Assembly (NCBI GenBank): GCA_031273445.1
Contig: JAISRV010000245.1
Span: 1-18,138 of the forward strand
Direction: 5' to 3'
DNA: 18,138 bases
Source: Candidatus Adiutrix sp.
Lineage (GTDB): Bacteria; Desulfobacterota; Desulfarculia; Adiutricales; Adiutricaceae
A model generated the notes under the pieces. It was not told the DNA's origin and searched no databases. It was given only the letters and a program-made list of their open reading frames with translations. The position numbers and the translations under genes were made by a program. Below, piece by piece: positions 1-6,997 of this stretch. Each line of letters opens with the position of its first letter. The stretch's first letter is position 1.

Positions 1-117
1 CCAGGAACTGAAACCCTTGGCGCCTTTATCAGAACCACGCTCCTTTACCGCTTTTTGAAAATTGCCGCGATCTATCAACGAAAGCAGTTGCGCAAACATG
101 CTCATCGGTGCTAACAT
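1..117 (-). mobile_element. IS4-type transposase, N-terminal 39 codons only (runs off the left edge)
   Basis: The minus strand reads MLAPMSMFAQLLSLIDRGNF and continues as QKAVKERGSDKGAKGFSSW to the window edge. This is the usual start of IS4-group transposases carrying the DUF4372 N-terminal domain: a short 'F.QLL..ID...F...V' lead, then a basic segment ending in 'GFSSW' or 'SFSCW'. The ATG at 117 is preceded by a strong ribosome binding site (GGAGGT on the minus strand). The catalytic DDE residues lie outside the window, so whether the element is intact cannot be judged. Family assignment rests on memory of the N-terminal pattern and was not searched. Confidence 0.75.
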
Positions 118-125
118 GACTTTAC

Positions 126-186
126 CTCCGGTTGGGCCTTACGGCCGTTTAATGGTGTCTTGCAACTACCATTATACCAACCGGAG
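126..186. repeat. 10-bp inverted repeat in the transposase leader
   Basis: CTCCGGTTGG at 126-135 is repeated perfectly inverted as CCAACCGGAG at 177-186, with 41 bp between. It lies between the transposase start and its likely -10 box. It could fold in the leader RNA and limit transposase translation, since one arm covers the ribosome binding site (GGAGGT). It could also be a regulator site or part of the element's terminal structure. The sequence does not decide between these. Confidence 0.55.
171..176 (-). promoter_or_regulatory. -10 box of the IS4-type transposase
   Basis: The minus strand reads TATAAT at 176-171, a perfect sigma-70 -10 hexamer, about 54 bp upstream of the transposase ATG. 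No good -35 is visible at the right distance; an A/T-rich stretch lies there. Confidence 0.4.
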
Positions 187-363
187 TTCTTTTTTAAGCT
201 CTTATTTTATTTTGGACACGTCTGGTATTATATAAACTAGGTGTGCTTAGAGCGGATAAGATGAAAAAGGTCATAGACAAAGTGGTTGAAATCTTCACGG
301 CGTAAGCGCGAATACCGCGGAATGCCGCAGAAGCGTCTCTCGCCCGGTTGCGCATAAACGCAT

Positions 364-385
364 TATAATAAGCCATCAAAGGAGT
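364..385 (+). promoter_or_regulatory. -10 box and ribosome binding site of the SUMF1-like gene
   Basis: TATAAT at 364-369 is followed by AAAGGAG at about 379-385 and ATG at 391. The ribosome binding site and start are convincing. The -10 has no recognisable -35 partner and would leave a leader of under 20 nt, so the true promoter may lie further upstream in the AT-rich stretch around 190-235. Confidence 0.35.
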
Positions 386-390
386 TTCTG

Positions 391-1214
391 ATGCGGTTAA
401 AAGCGCTTTTGCGGCTGCCCGCGCTGACGGTTCTGCTTTTGCTTGGCGGCGCGGCGGCGGGTCTGGCTGAGGAAACAACCAACAGCATCGGCATGGAACT
501 CGTGCTGATCCCGGCGGGTTCGTTCACCATGGGGGCGGACAAGAATTTTGAGGAGGCCGAGGATGATGAAACGCCGGCCCGCCGAGTGACCATCAGTCAA
601 GCTTTTTACTTGGGTAAATACGAAGTGACCCAGAGTCAGTGGGGGGCGGTGATGGGTTATAACCCCAGTATATTCAAGGGTCGGAGCAACCCGGTGGAGA
701 AGGTTTCATGGGGTGATGTGCAGGTCTTCATCAAGAAATTGAACCAGAAGGAGGGGGGGGGAATAAATATCGTCTGCCGACGGAGGCGGAGTGGGAATAT
801 GCGGCCCGTGCGGGGACGACGAGCGCTTATTCGTTTGGAGACGACGCCGGCGCCTTGGGGCGTTATGCCTGGTGCGGGGAAAGTTTGCTGGGAGGGACCA
901 CGCATCCGGTGGGTCAGAAGGAGCCCAACCCCTGGGGTTTGTATGATATGCACGGGAATGTCTGGGAGTGGGCGCAGAACTGGTATGGCTACTATTCCAG
1001 CGGTCCGGCGACGGATCCTCGGGGCCCGTCCTCAGGCGCGAACCGGGTTACTCGTGGCGGCGGTTGGTGCACCGACGCCAAGTACTGCCGGTCGGCGACC
1101 CGGGCAAGCAGCACGCCTGGCTCCCGGTACTTATTCCTCGGCTTCCGCCTGACTTTCTCCTCTGAAGTAAGATTCAGCCGGGGTCGGCGGGACGTAGCGG
1201 CATTTTCTTCATAG
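391..1214 (+). pseudogene. secreted SUMF1/formylglycine-generating-enzyme-like protein, frameshifted at a G9 tract
   Basis: The first frame (391 to about 761) starts with a signal peptide (MRLKALLRLP..., hydrophobic LLLLGG core, likely cleavage after GLA at residue 26). It continues with the SUMF1-domain opening: MELVLIPAGSFTMGA, YEVTQSQWGAVMGYNPS and NPVEKVSW. The reading then shifts at nine G's (753-761). From 762 the zero frame gives the second half of the domain: [53 protein letters not shown] and FLGFRL, stopping at 1214. Seven or ten G's would join the halves into one protein of about 275 residues. The second half has two Cys near the usual FGE site (CTDAKYC), but the motif matches the many SUMF1-like paralogues without proven formylglycine activity. 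As written, the first frame ends in 130 unrelated residues at 1152. It may be a pseudogene, a phase-variable gene or a sequencing error. Confidence 0.85.
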
Positions 1215-1230
1215 GCGCCGCCGGCTGAAC

Positions 1231-1299
1231 CTTAATTTTCGCCAAGTTGCGCGCGAAGCCGGGCCATCTCCGCGGCCTTGTCAGCAAGCGCCGCCTCCT
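1231..1299 (-). pseudogene. C-terminal remnant of an unidentified protein (possibly a PD-(D/E)XK transposase-nuclease)
   Basis: The minus strand reads KEAALADKAAEMARLRAQLG then EN and a TAA stop. This Ala/Lys/Glu coiled-coil tail resembles the ends of Rpn/PD-(D/E)XK 'nuclease family transposase' proteins (…LADKDAEIARLRAQLG…). An in-frame stop lies just upstream (TCG TAA TTT AAG), and nothing recognisable precedes it, so only a tail is left. Confidence 0.35.
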
Positions 1300-1335
1300 T
1301 AAATTACGATGTCGCGTCGGGTAGGCCGCTTATAA

Positions 1336-1409
1336 GGAAATGGAAAAGAAAAGAGGGCGGGCTGACCCCGCCCCTACGGGGAAATGGAAAAGAGAAGAAG
1401 CGGGTTGAC
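1336..1409. repeat. two direct copies of a ~31-bp repeat
   Basis: GGAAATGGAAAAGAAAAGAG plus GCGGGCTGAC (1336-1366) recurs as GGAAATGGAAAAGAGAAGAA plus GCGGGTTGAC (1380-1409), with a few mismatches and a 44-bp period. The interval contains the GGGCGGG/CCCGCCC hairpin. The unit resembles the interspersed 'TAGGGGCGGG…CCCGCCC' repeats seen in many bacterial genomes. Confidence 0.7.
1341..1373 (-). terminator. likely Rho-independent terminator after the flavodoxin gene
   Basis: Read on the minus strand, a 7-bp GC stem (GGGCGGG / CCCGCCC, plus positions 1355-1361 and 1367-1373, 5-nt loop) is followed by the pyrimidine run TCTTTTCTTTTCCA. It lies about 140 bp past the flavodoxin stop, the end of the minus-strand operon. 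Confidence 0.5.
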
Positions 1410-1511
1410 AGGGCAACCGCCCTCGCCCCGACTGACCGTTGGCCCCTGGCCTTTCGGCGACCCGGACGGCCCCGGCCGACCGGCGCCCAATCGCCGCCCA
1501 GGCCCCTGCGG

Positions 1512-2078
1512 TTAGGATGCGGAGCATCCTGGGTCCAGGGCTTTGCCCTGGCTGGCTTTGGCCAGAATGTCGGCCATGAAGGCCCGGGCTTTGTCCAAGT
1601 CGGCCGCGTCCGGGTGCTTGGCCGCTTCGTCCAGGCGGGCCTGGCGCTCCGGCGTCATTTGGGCGTGGGGGTGATCGGGGGGCAGCATTTTCTTCATGCG
1701 CTCCAAAAGCGCGGGATCGACTTTGCCCTGGCAGCGAAAGTGGCCCAGGACGACGTTGCCGTTGTCGGTCAGGCGTTTGGCGGCGTCCGCGGCCACGTTG
1801 TCGGCGTGTTCCGAGTCGGGGTAGGCGCCCAGGGTGAAGAAGAAGGCCACTTTTTTATGGGCCGTTTTTTCAAAAAACGACAGCGTGGCCGCGTCGGCCT
1901 GGCCTTTGTCCACCCAGAAGCCGGGCACGATCAGGTCATAGCCGGAGGGATCAGGCTTGTCTTTGACGTCAACGCAGGCCGCGGCCTCGGCCGCGCCTTC
2001 GCCCAGGACGCTGAAAAGGCCTTCCGCCACTTTTTTGGTGTTGCCGGTCAGGCTGGAATAGACGACCAGTGTTTTCAT
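1512..2078 (-). CDS. flavodoxin-family protein, candidate anaerobilin reductase or electron donor (HmuF-like by context)
   Basis: A 188-residue protein opening MKTLVVYSSLTGNTKKVAEG. This is the flavodoxin beta1 strand and the SSLTGNT loop (residues 8-14) that binds FMN phosphate. Residues 46-55 (YDLIVPGFWV) and 73-86 (HKKVAFFFTLGAYP) are the later core strands and flavin-contact loops. The last ~70 residues (MKKMLPPDHPHAQMTPERQARLD…) are a helical extension found in a subgroup of flavodoxin-family proteins and longer than classical flavodoxins. The start is supported by AAGGA about 8 nt upstream. It lies 29 bp after the ECF ATPase and is the last gene of the minus-strand operon. Flavodoxins beside HutW/HmuW-type radical SAM enzymes have been linked to heme trafficking and anaerobilin reduction (HmuF of Fusobacterium nucleatum). 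That role here is inferred from context. It could simply be an electron donor. Confidence 0.85.
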   Translation of the reverse strand: MKTLVVYSSLTGNTKKVAEGLFSVLGEGAAEAAACVDVKDKPDPSGYDLIVPGFWVDKGQADAATLSFFEKTAHKKVAFFFTLGAYPDSEHADNVAADAAKRLTDNGNVVLGHFRCQGKVDPALLERMKKMLPPDHPHAQMTPERQARLDEAAKHPDAADLDKARAFMADILAKASQGKALDPGCSAS

Positions 2079-2107
2079 AATAAAATCCTTTCGTTGGATA
2101 TGTTTAT

Positions 2108-3526
2108 TCAGCCAGGGAGAGTCAGAAGCGCGTCGGCGCAGAGGCCGGCCAGCTCAAGGTCGTGGGTGACGACCAGCACCGCCGGGCCGCGCGCGGCCGC
2201 CTGGCGTATCTGGTCGGCCATCAGCCGCAGGTTGAGCCCGTCCAGGCCGCTGGTGGGTTCGTCCAGCACTAAAAAGCGCGCGCCGGCCGCCAGCCCCGCC
2301 GCCGCCGTCAGCCGCTGTTTTTCCCCGCCGGAAAGTGACTGCGGGTGCCTTTCCGCCAGCTCCTTCAGCCCGAAGTCGGCCAGAATTGAGTCGGTTTCAG
2401 GGTATTTACGCATTTTACCGCTTTGGACGCCCAGAGACAAATCCATCTCCGCCCTGACGCTGGCCATGTAGAGCTGGTGATCGGCGTTCTGCAGGATGAC
2501 CTGGCACTGGTCGGCGGCGTGACCGCCGTCGGCCCGGAACCTGACGCGGCCGCCGCCTGGCTTTTCCAGGCCGCACAGCACCTTGGCCAGCGTGGTTTTG
2601 CCCTGGCCGCTGGGGCCGGTCAGAACCGTGACCAGGCCGCATTTGAATTCGCCGTTCAAATTTGAAAACAGCTCCGGCCGGCCCGGGTAGGCGAAGGAGA
2701 GGTTTTCCATGATCAGGCCGTCCCGCGCCTCGTCAGTCGGGCCGCCTGGCCCGCCGCCTGGCCCGCCGCCAGGACCGAAGGCGGGCCGGGCGGGCGGGTC
2801 GATCGAGCGCAGGGCGAAAGTTTTTCTCAGGTCCGGGTCTTTCAGCATATCCCAGCCGCCCTGACGGGCGGCCGCGCCGTTTTCCAGCACCAGCGCCTGC
2901 TCGCAAAGGCCGTCGAGCCAGCTCAGGCGGTGGTCGGCGATGACCATGGTCAGGCCTTCCTCCTTCAGCCCGGCCAGGGTCAGGCCCAGTTCGGCCATGG
3001 AGTCAGGGTCCAGGTTGGCGCTCGGCTCGTCCAGGAGCAGCATTTTCGGCTTCAGCGCCGTCAGCGCGGCCAGGACGACTTTCTGCTTCTGGCCCTCCGA
3101 CAGCTGGAACACCGACTGGCCCGCGATGGCCTCCAGGCCGAAACGCTCAAGGCGGTCGGCCGTCAGTTCGGCCGCCCTCCGGGCCGGGACGTCCCGGCAG
3201 CGGAGAGTCAGCAACAGTTCCTCCTCGACCGAGGCGGCCAGAAACTGCGCTTCGGGGTTCTGCATCATCAGCCCGGCCCGGCGGCCCCACTCGGACAGCG
3301 TCAGCCGGGCGGGCTCTTCGCCGTCCAGGCTGACCCGGCCCCGCAACTCGCCTTTTAAGTAGTGGGGCGCCAGGCCGGACAAGACGGACAGCAGCGTGCT
3401 CTTGCCGCTGCCGCTGTGGCCGCAGACCAAAAGCGCCCGCCCCGGCCGCAGCTCCAGGTCGATTCCGTTCAGGGCCCAATTGGCGGCATGGGCGTGGCGG
3501 TAGCCTAATTTTTCAACCAGCAGCAT
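2108..3526 (-). CDS. ECF transporter ATPase with two fused ABC domains (EcfA-EcfA' type)
   Basis: A 472-residue cytoplasmic protein with two complete ABC domains. Domain 1: Walker A GHSGSGKST (36-44), Q-loop MMQNPEAQF (Q89), signature LSEGQK (142-147), Walker B LLLDEP (163-168), switch His199. Domain 2: Walker A GPSGQGKTT (304-312), Q-loop ILQNADHQ, signature LSGGEK (398-403), Walker B LVLDEP (419-424), switch His455. Both sites look competent. The 'QNP..Q' Q-loops and 'LS.G.KQ' signatures are typical of CbiO/EcfA ATPases. A Gly/Pro linker (about 250-263, GPGGGPGGGPGGP) joins the halves. It overlaps the upstream EcfT gene by 14 bp, so translation is probably coupled. It should drive the EcfT/S-component complex. 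Confidence 0.93.
   Translation of the reverse strand: MLLVEKLGYRHAHAANWALNGIDLELRPGRALLVCGHSGSGKSTLLSVLSGLAPHYLKGELRGRVSLDGEEPARLTLSEWGRRAGLMMQNPEAQFLAASVEEELLLTLRCRDVPARRAAELTADRLERFGLEAIAGQSVFQLSEGQKQKVVLAALTALKPKMLLLDEPSANLDPDSMAELGLTLAGLKEEGLTMVIADHRLSWLDGLCEQALVLENGAAARQGGWDMLKDPDLRKTFALRSIDPPARPAFGPGGGPGGGPGGPTDEARDGLIMENLSFAYPGRPELFSNLNGEFKCGLVTVLTGPSGQGKTTLAKVLCGLEKPGGGRVRFRADGGHAADQCQVILQNADHQLYMASVRAEMDLSLGVQSGKMRKYPETDSILADFGLKELAERHPQSLSGGEKQRLTAAAGLAAGARFLVLDEPTSGLDGLNLRLMADQIRQAAARGPAVLVVTHDLELAGLCADALLTLPG
2738..2776 (-). repeat. short tandem repeat encoding the Gly/Pro linker of the fused ATPase
   Basis: Repeated GGCGGGCCA-like units encode GPGGGPGGGPGGP between the two ABC domains. 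Such units can expand or contract by slippage in multiples of three without breaking the frame. Confidence 0.6.
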
Positions 3527-4268
3527 GGAAAACCTGCAAAATTGAGGCGGCCGTCACCGCGGCCGCGCCGAGGGCCAGGGTCGCCCGGTCGGCTTTTTTC
3601 AGAATTATGGGCGCGCGGCCGAAATCGGTTTCGGCGGAGAGCCCCTTCAGTTCGGCGGCCACGGCCAGTTCATCGGCCGAGCGGATCAGGCGGACCACCA
3701 GGGGCATAAAGAATATCCGCCACCATAAAAACGGCCGGCGGCACCAGAAGAGAAGACCGGCGCGGCCCCTGAAGCGGAGCCTCACCGCCTGCCTGAGCTG
3801 GCTGAAGTCGTTGATGAAGGTGGGGATGAACCTGATGGTGACCAGCATCGGCAGCTTCACCAGGCCTGGGATCGGCAGCCGGTTCATAGTGCCGACCAGG
3901 CCCGACAGGCTGGCGTGGAGGGCCAGGGGCAGCACCATGTTGACGGACACGCCCAGGCGGGAAAAGGGCACGATGACGGCGGCCGGCGAAGCCTCTTTCA
4001 GGGCGGGGAAGACGAAGCTCAACAGCCACAGGCAGCCCAGCGCCGTCATGGCCATGGCCCCGAAGAAGAGGTAGGCCAGGGCGATGGTTCTCAGGCGCGC
4101 CTGCAGAATAAGATATAGGCCCGAAGCCGCCAAAAGGGTCGCCGCGGCCCAGAGGTCGTCGGCGGCCAGCGCGGCCAGGGAGGCGAGAAGGGTCAGCCCG
4201 AGGCGAACCTCGGGGGCCAGGCCCAGCCGGTCGGCGCCGGCCGGCCTAATCCTGGATAAGTCCGGCAT
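3513..4268 (-). CDS. ECF transporter T component (EcfT/CbiQ-type membrane protein)
   Basis: A 251-residue integral membrane protein with hydrophobic segments around residues 22-58, 62-90, 98-125 and 182-195 and a C-terminal one at 228-248, as in EcfT/CbiQ. The two cytoplasmic coupling motifs can be placed at about 160-169 (QAVRLRFRGR) and 200-210 (ELAVAAELKGL). The second normally reads A-x-x-x-R-G and here has Lys in place of Arg. The NRLPIPGLVKLPML…TIRFIPTFI region (129-152) is the usual lead-in to the coupling helices. It overlaps the S-component gene by 23 bp and the ATPase gene by 14 bp. Having its own T and ATPase makes this a dedicated (group I) ECF transporter. Confidence 0.88.
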   Translation of the reverse strand: MPDLSRIRPAGADRLGLAPEVRLGLTLLASLAALAADDLWAAATLLAASGLYLILQARLRTIALAYLFFGAMAMTALGCLWLLSFVFPALKEASPAAVIVPFSRLGVSVNMVLPLALHASLSGLVGTMNRLPIPGLVKLPMLVTIRFIPTFINDFSQLRQAVRLRFRGRAGLLFWCRRPFLWWRIFFMPLVVRLIRSADELAVAAELKGLSAETDFGRAPIILKKADRATLALGAAAVTAASILQVFHAAG

Positions 4269-4845
4269 GCCGCAGTTCCCTGGCCATTTTCAGCCCCGCG
4301 GCCAGCCCCAGGAGGATGCCGATATAGCTGAAGGCGGAGATGATCAGGACCATGATCACAAGGCCCGGCTGTTCGCGGGCGCCCAGATAGCTGAAGAACA
4401 GGTTGACCAGGCGCATGGCCAGTTCGCTCAGGGCCACGGCCGGGGCCGCCAGCCAGGGGCGTTTTTTCAGGCCGCCCAGGCCCAGGATCAGCATCTCCGT
4501 GGCCAGGGTGGCCGCGATCAGCGAGGGCAGCGAAATCATGGCCTGGCCCAGGAGGAAAAAACCCAGGAGGCCGGCGACGGTGTTGGCCAAAGTCAGGGCG
4601 CCGGTCTTGGGGACTTTGATCAGCAGCACCACCCAGAGGGCCGAAAAAACCAGGCTTTTAAGGATCATGGTCACCGGGTTCATGCCGCCCCCGGCCAGGG
4701 CCAGAATCACGGTGGAGGCCTTGGCCGCGCCCGCGAAAAGGCCTATGGTCACCAGGTCGCGCGTTTCGAACAGCCCGCGCCCTGTGGACAGGGCGCGGGC
4801 CAGACGGGTCAGACCGGCGGAGCTTGAGAGAAGGTCAGTACTCAA
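4246..4845 (-). CDS. MptD/Trep_Strep-type ECF transporter S component (substrate-binding membrane subunit)
   Basis: A 199-residue membrane protein with about five to six hydrophobic segments: residues ~31-50 (DLVTIGLFAGAAKASTVIL), 56-80, 83-105, 108-128, 132-150 and 158-186. The pattern, and a C-terminal glycine-rich helix (FSYIGILLGLAAGL), fit the MptD/TIGR02185 family of putative ECF S components. The start appears to be TTG at 4845: it overlaps the stop of the receptor gene by 11 bp, a G-rich stretch sits 7-8 nt upstream, and the next Met is inside the membrane region. It would give the T/ATPase module its specificity. The substrate is not readable from sequence. The position between a TonB receptor and ECF genes, downstream of a HutW-like enzyme, suggests heme or another tetrapyrrole. 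Confidence 0.85.
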   Translation of the reverse strand: MSTDLLSSSAGLTRLARALSTGRGLFETRDLVTIGLFAGAAKASTVILALAGGGMNPVTMILKSLVFSALWVVLLIKVPKTGALTLANTVAGLLGFFLLGQAMISLPSLIAATLATEMLILGLGGLKKRPWLAAPAVALSELAMRLVNLFFSYLGAREQPGLVIMVLIISAFSYIGILLGLAAGLKMARELRHAGLIQD

Positions 4846-6997
4846 AACCGACCCCCAGGATGACGTGAAAGCCGGGGTCGGCCAAAGTGTTGCGCGCCTG
4901 GGCGTAGGCCTGGTCCCCGATGTTGCGCAGGGCCAGGGAGGCGTTCCACTTGCGCTCGCCGCCCCATTCCGTGCCCAGCGTCAGGTTGAGGGTCTGCCAG
5001 GCTTCGTGTTCCATGACCTCCTGGCCGGACAGTTCCTCGGCGCTTACGGCCCAGTTCAGGTAGAGGTCGGCGTAAAAGACCTGGTCCGGGCCGGAGGCGA
5101 CGTCCGTGGCCCATTTCAGGCCCGTGCGCCCGGAGAAGGAGGGCGTCGCGGTCTGGTCGGTTTTTTGGCCGTCGGCCTGGGTGTAGGTTCTGTTCAGCCA
5201 GGTCACGGTGGTGTAGGGGGTCAGGCCGCAGTCGAGGAAGGTATGGCTCAGGCCCAGTTCGGCCCCGTAGGTTCTGGCTTTGTCCATATTGACGAAGCGC
5301 CGGCCCGCGCCGCCGGGCAGGGCTTCGTCGGTGATGTAGTTTTTCGCGTCGGAATAGAAGAGGGCGAAGTCCACGTCCCAGACGCCGTCGTTGAAGCGGG
5401 CGCCGATTTCATAGTTGTTGGAGGTTTCCGGGGCCAGGTCGGGGTTGGGGTAGGTCGGCTCCGAGTCGCCGTGAACCGTGCCCAGATAGAGCTGGTTGAG
5501 GACCGGGAAGCGGTAGCCCTGCGACCACATGGCCCTGAGGGAGAGGTTTTCTACGCCCGAATAGACCAGCCCCACATTGCCCACCAGCCGGGAGTCTTTG
5601 CGGGCGCCGGCGCTGTTCAGCAGGGGGTTGTTGTTGGCCGTCAATTCGGATTCGACCCAGGTTTCGCGGAGGCCCAGGGTGGCCGTCCAGCCGTCGGCGA
5701 TGGTCCATTCGTCCTGGGCGAAGAGGCCGAGCGTGCTTTGTTCGGCTGAGTAATTATACAGGCCGTCGAGGTTGACCGGCGGCCCGACCGGGGCGCCGGT
5801 CATGATGCTGGTGTAGGTTCTGAGGCCTCTTCTGGTGTCGGTCGCGTCAAGGTCGTCTTTGTTGTAGTCCAGGCCCGCGATGAGGTAATGGCTCCGCCCC
5901 AGGATCCATTCGCTTTGAATCGTGCCGCCGAGGCTGTCCTGGTCGTTGAAGGTGCCGGTGTAAAGGCTGTTGTTGACGAAGGCGGGCAGGCGGCCCGGTA
6001 TGGTCCAGTATTGGCCGGCGGCGTCGGGAAAGGTGCTGCGCATATCGTTCCAGAAATCTTTTTTCATGTTCTGGCGATAGAGGCTGAGCTTCAGTTTGGC
6101 CAGATATTCGGTCAGGCGGTTCAGCTCCAGCCCGGCGGAGACGGTTTCCCGGTCCCACTGGGGCAGGCCCATGGCCAGGTCCAGGCCCATGGGCCGGCCC
6201 ATCGGACCGACGACGGGCACGCTGACGCCCGGCAGCGCCAGAGTGCTTTCATAGCGGTCGACTTTGACGTAAAAGCCGCCGTTTTCCCAGTCGTAGCCCA
6301 GCCGGCCGGAATAGTTGCGGTTGTCGTAGCTGGTGTTGGCCAGCGTGCCTTCGGGAGTGCGGCGCTCATTGGCTTCCGTGCCGCCGGCGGAGAAGCGGTA
6401 GTTGAAGCCGTTGTGGGCGCCGAAGACGGCGCTTTGGCTGGTGAAGCTGTTGTTCGACGAATCCAGGATGAATCTCTGGCTGAAGCCGAAGGGCTTTGCG
6501 CCGCCCTTTTTCGTGATGATGTTTATGACCCCGGCGATGGCCTCGGGGCCGTAAAGCACCGAGGCCGGGCCCTTGATGACCTCAATGCGCTCGATCTGGC
6601 TGGAGTCCATTAAAATGGCCGACCCGCTCATGCTCTTCTGCTCCGATATCTTGACGCCGTCGATCAGAATCAGGGCCCGGTTCGGGCTCTCGCCCCTGAT
6701 CAGAACCCGCTTGCCCCCGGCCATGCTGCCGTCCTGCACCGTCACCCCGGGCATGGTTTCCAGGATGTCGGCCACGCTGGTCTTGGGGTCGCGCTTCATA
6801 TTTTCCTCGCTGATCACTCCGACGCTCATGGGCACTTCCATCAGGTCCTTTTCCGTCCTGGTGGCGGTGACCGTGACTTCCCGCGTTTCCGCTTCGCCGG
6901 GCAGCCTCTCTTGGGCCGCGGCCGGCCCGACCAAGGCCAGCCAGGGCAGCATCGCGGCCGCCGCCCAGATGGTTCGTTTCGTCTTCGACACGCTCAT
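4835..6997 (-). CDS. TonB-dependent outer-membrane receptor, probably for heme or a related tetrapyrrole
   Basis: A 720-residue protein. The signal peptide (MSVSKTKRTI…) ends at about residue 28 (GPAAA|QE). The TonB box is EVTVTATRT (40-48). The plug contains MPGVTVQDG (82-90), VLIRGESPN (98-106) and the conserved IEVIKGPASVLYGPEAIAGV (138-157). The barrel ends in the outer-membrane signature VGFEY with a C-terminal aromatic. Between residues 495 and 521 a YRFP motif, His509 and a NPDL motif follow one another, echoing the FRAP-His-NPNL box of heme receptors such as HemR, though both motifs are degenerate. The mature plug has no His, unlike receptors with a plug heme ligand. The ATG overlaps the HutW stop in an ATGA, and the ribosome binding site AAGGAG lies inside the upstream gene. 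Cobalamin or another porphyrin remains possible. Confidence 0.93.
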   Translation of the reverse strand: MSVSKTKRTIWAAAAMLPWLALVGPAAAQERLPGEAETREVTVTATRTEKDLMEVPMSVGVISEENMKRDPKTSVADILETMPGVTVQDGSMAGGKRVLIRGESPNRALILIDGVKISEQKSMSGSAILMDSSQIERIEVIKGPASVLYGPEAIAGVINIITKKGGAKPFGFSQRFILDSSNNSFTSQSAVFGAHNGFNYRFSAGGTEANERRTPEGTLANTSYDNRNYSGRLGYDWENGGFYVKVDRYESTLALPGVSVPVVGPMGRPMGLDLAMGLPQWDRETVSAGLELNRLTEYLAKLKLSLYRQNMKKDFWNDMRSTFPDAAGQYWTIPGRLPAFVNNSLYTGTFNDQDSLGGTIQSEWILGRSHYLIAGLDYNKDDLDATDTRRGLRTYTSIMTGAPVGPPVNLDGLYNYSAEQSTLGLFAQDEWTIADGWTATLGLRETWVESELTANNNPLLNSAGARKDSRLVGNVGLVYSGVENLSLRAMWSQGYRFPVLNQLYLGTVHGDSEPTYPNPDLAPETSNNYEIGARFNDGVWDVDFALFYSDAKNYITDEALPGGAGRRFVNMDKARTYGAELGLSHTFLDCGLTPYTTVTWLNRTYTQADGQKTDQTATPSFSGRTGLKWATDVASGPDQVFYADLYLNWAVSAEELSGQEVMEHEAWQTLNLTLGTEWGGERKWNASLALRNIGDQAYAQARNTLADPGFHVILGVGFEY

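Larger units (their letters stand above)
1215..1511. other. intergenic: gene debris, direct repeat, terminator
   Basis: No intact gene. The stretch holds a short orphan coding remnant (about 1231-1299), a 31-bp direct repeat in two copies (1336-1366 and 1380-1409) and a hairpin that probably ends the flavodoxin transcript. A long plus-strand open frame covering this stretch and the flavodoxin gene is a GC-rich shadow of the minus-strand genes. Confidence 0.6.

Noticed and set aside
194..478. 94-codon minus-strand open frame running into the SUMF1-like start
   Set aside because: No family features. It overlaps the well-supported plus-strand signal peptide, and I could not link it to a known transposase.
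1278..2471. 397-codon plus-strand open frame
   Set aside because: It lies opposite the flavodoxin and the 3' part of the ECF ATPase gene. Its composition is that of an antisense GC-rich shadow, with no family features and no ribosome binding site.
4403..5749. 448-codon plus-strand open frame
   Set aside because: Antisense to the S component and TonB receptor, both of which have clear family motifs. Gly/Val/Arg-rich shadow translation.
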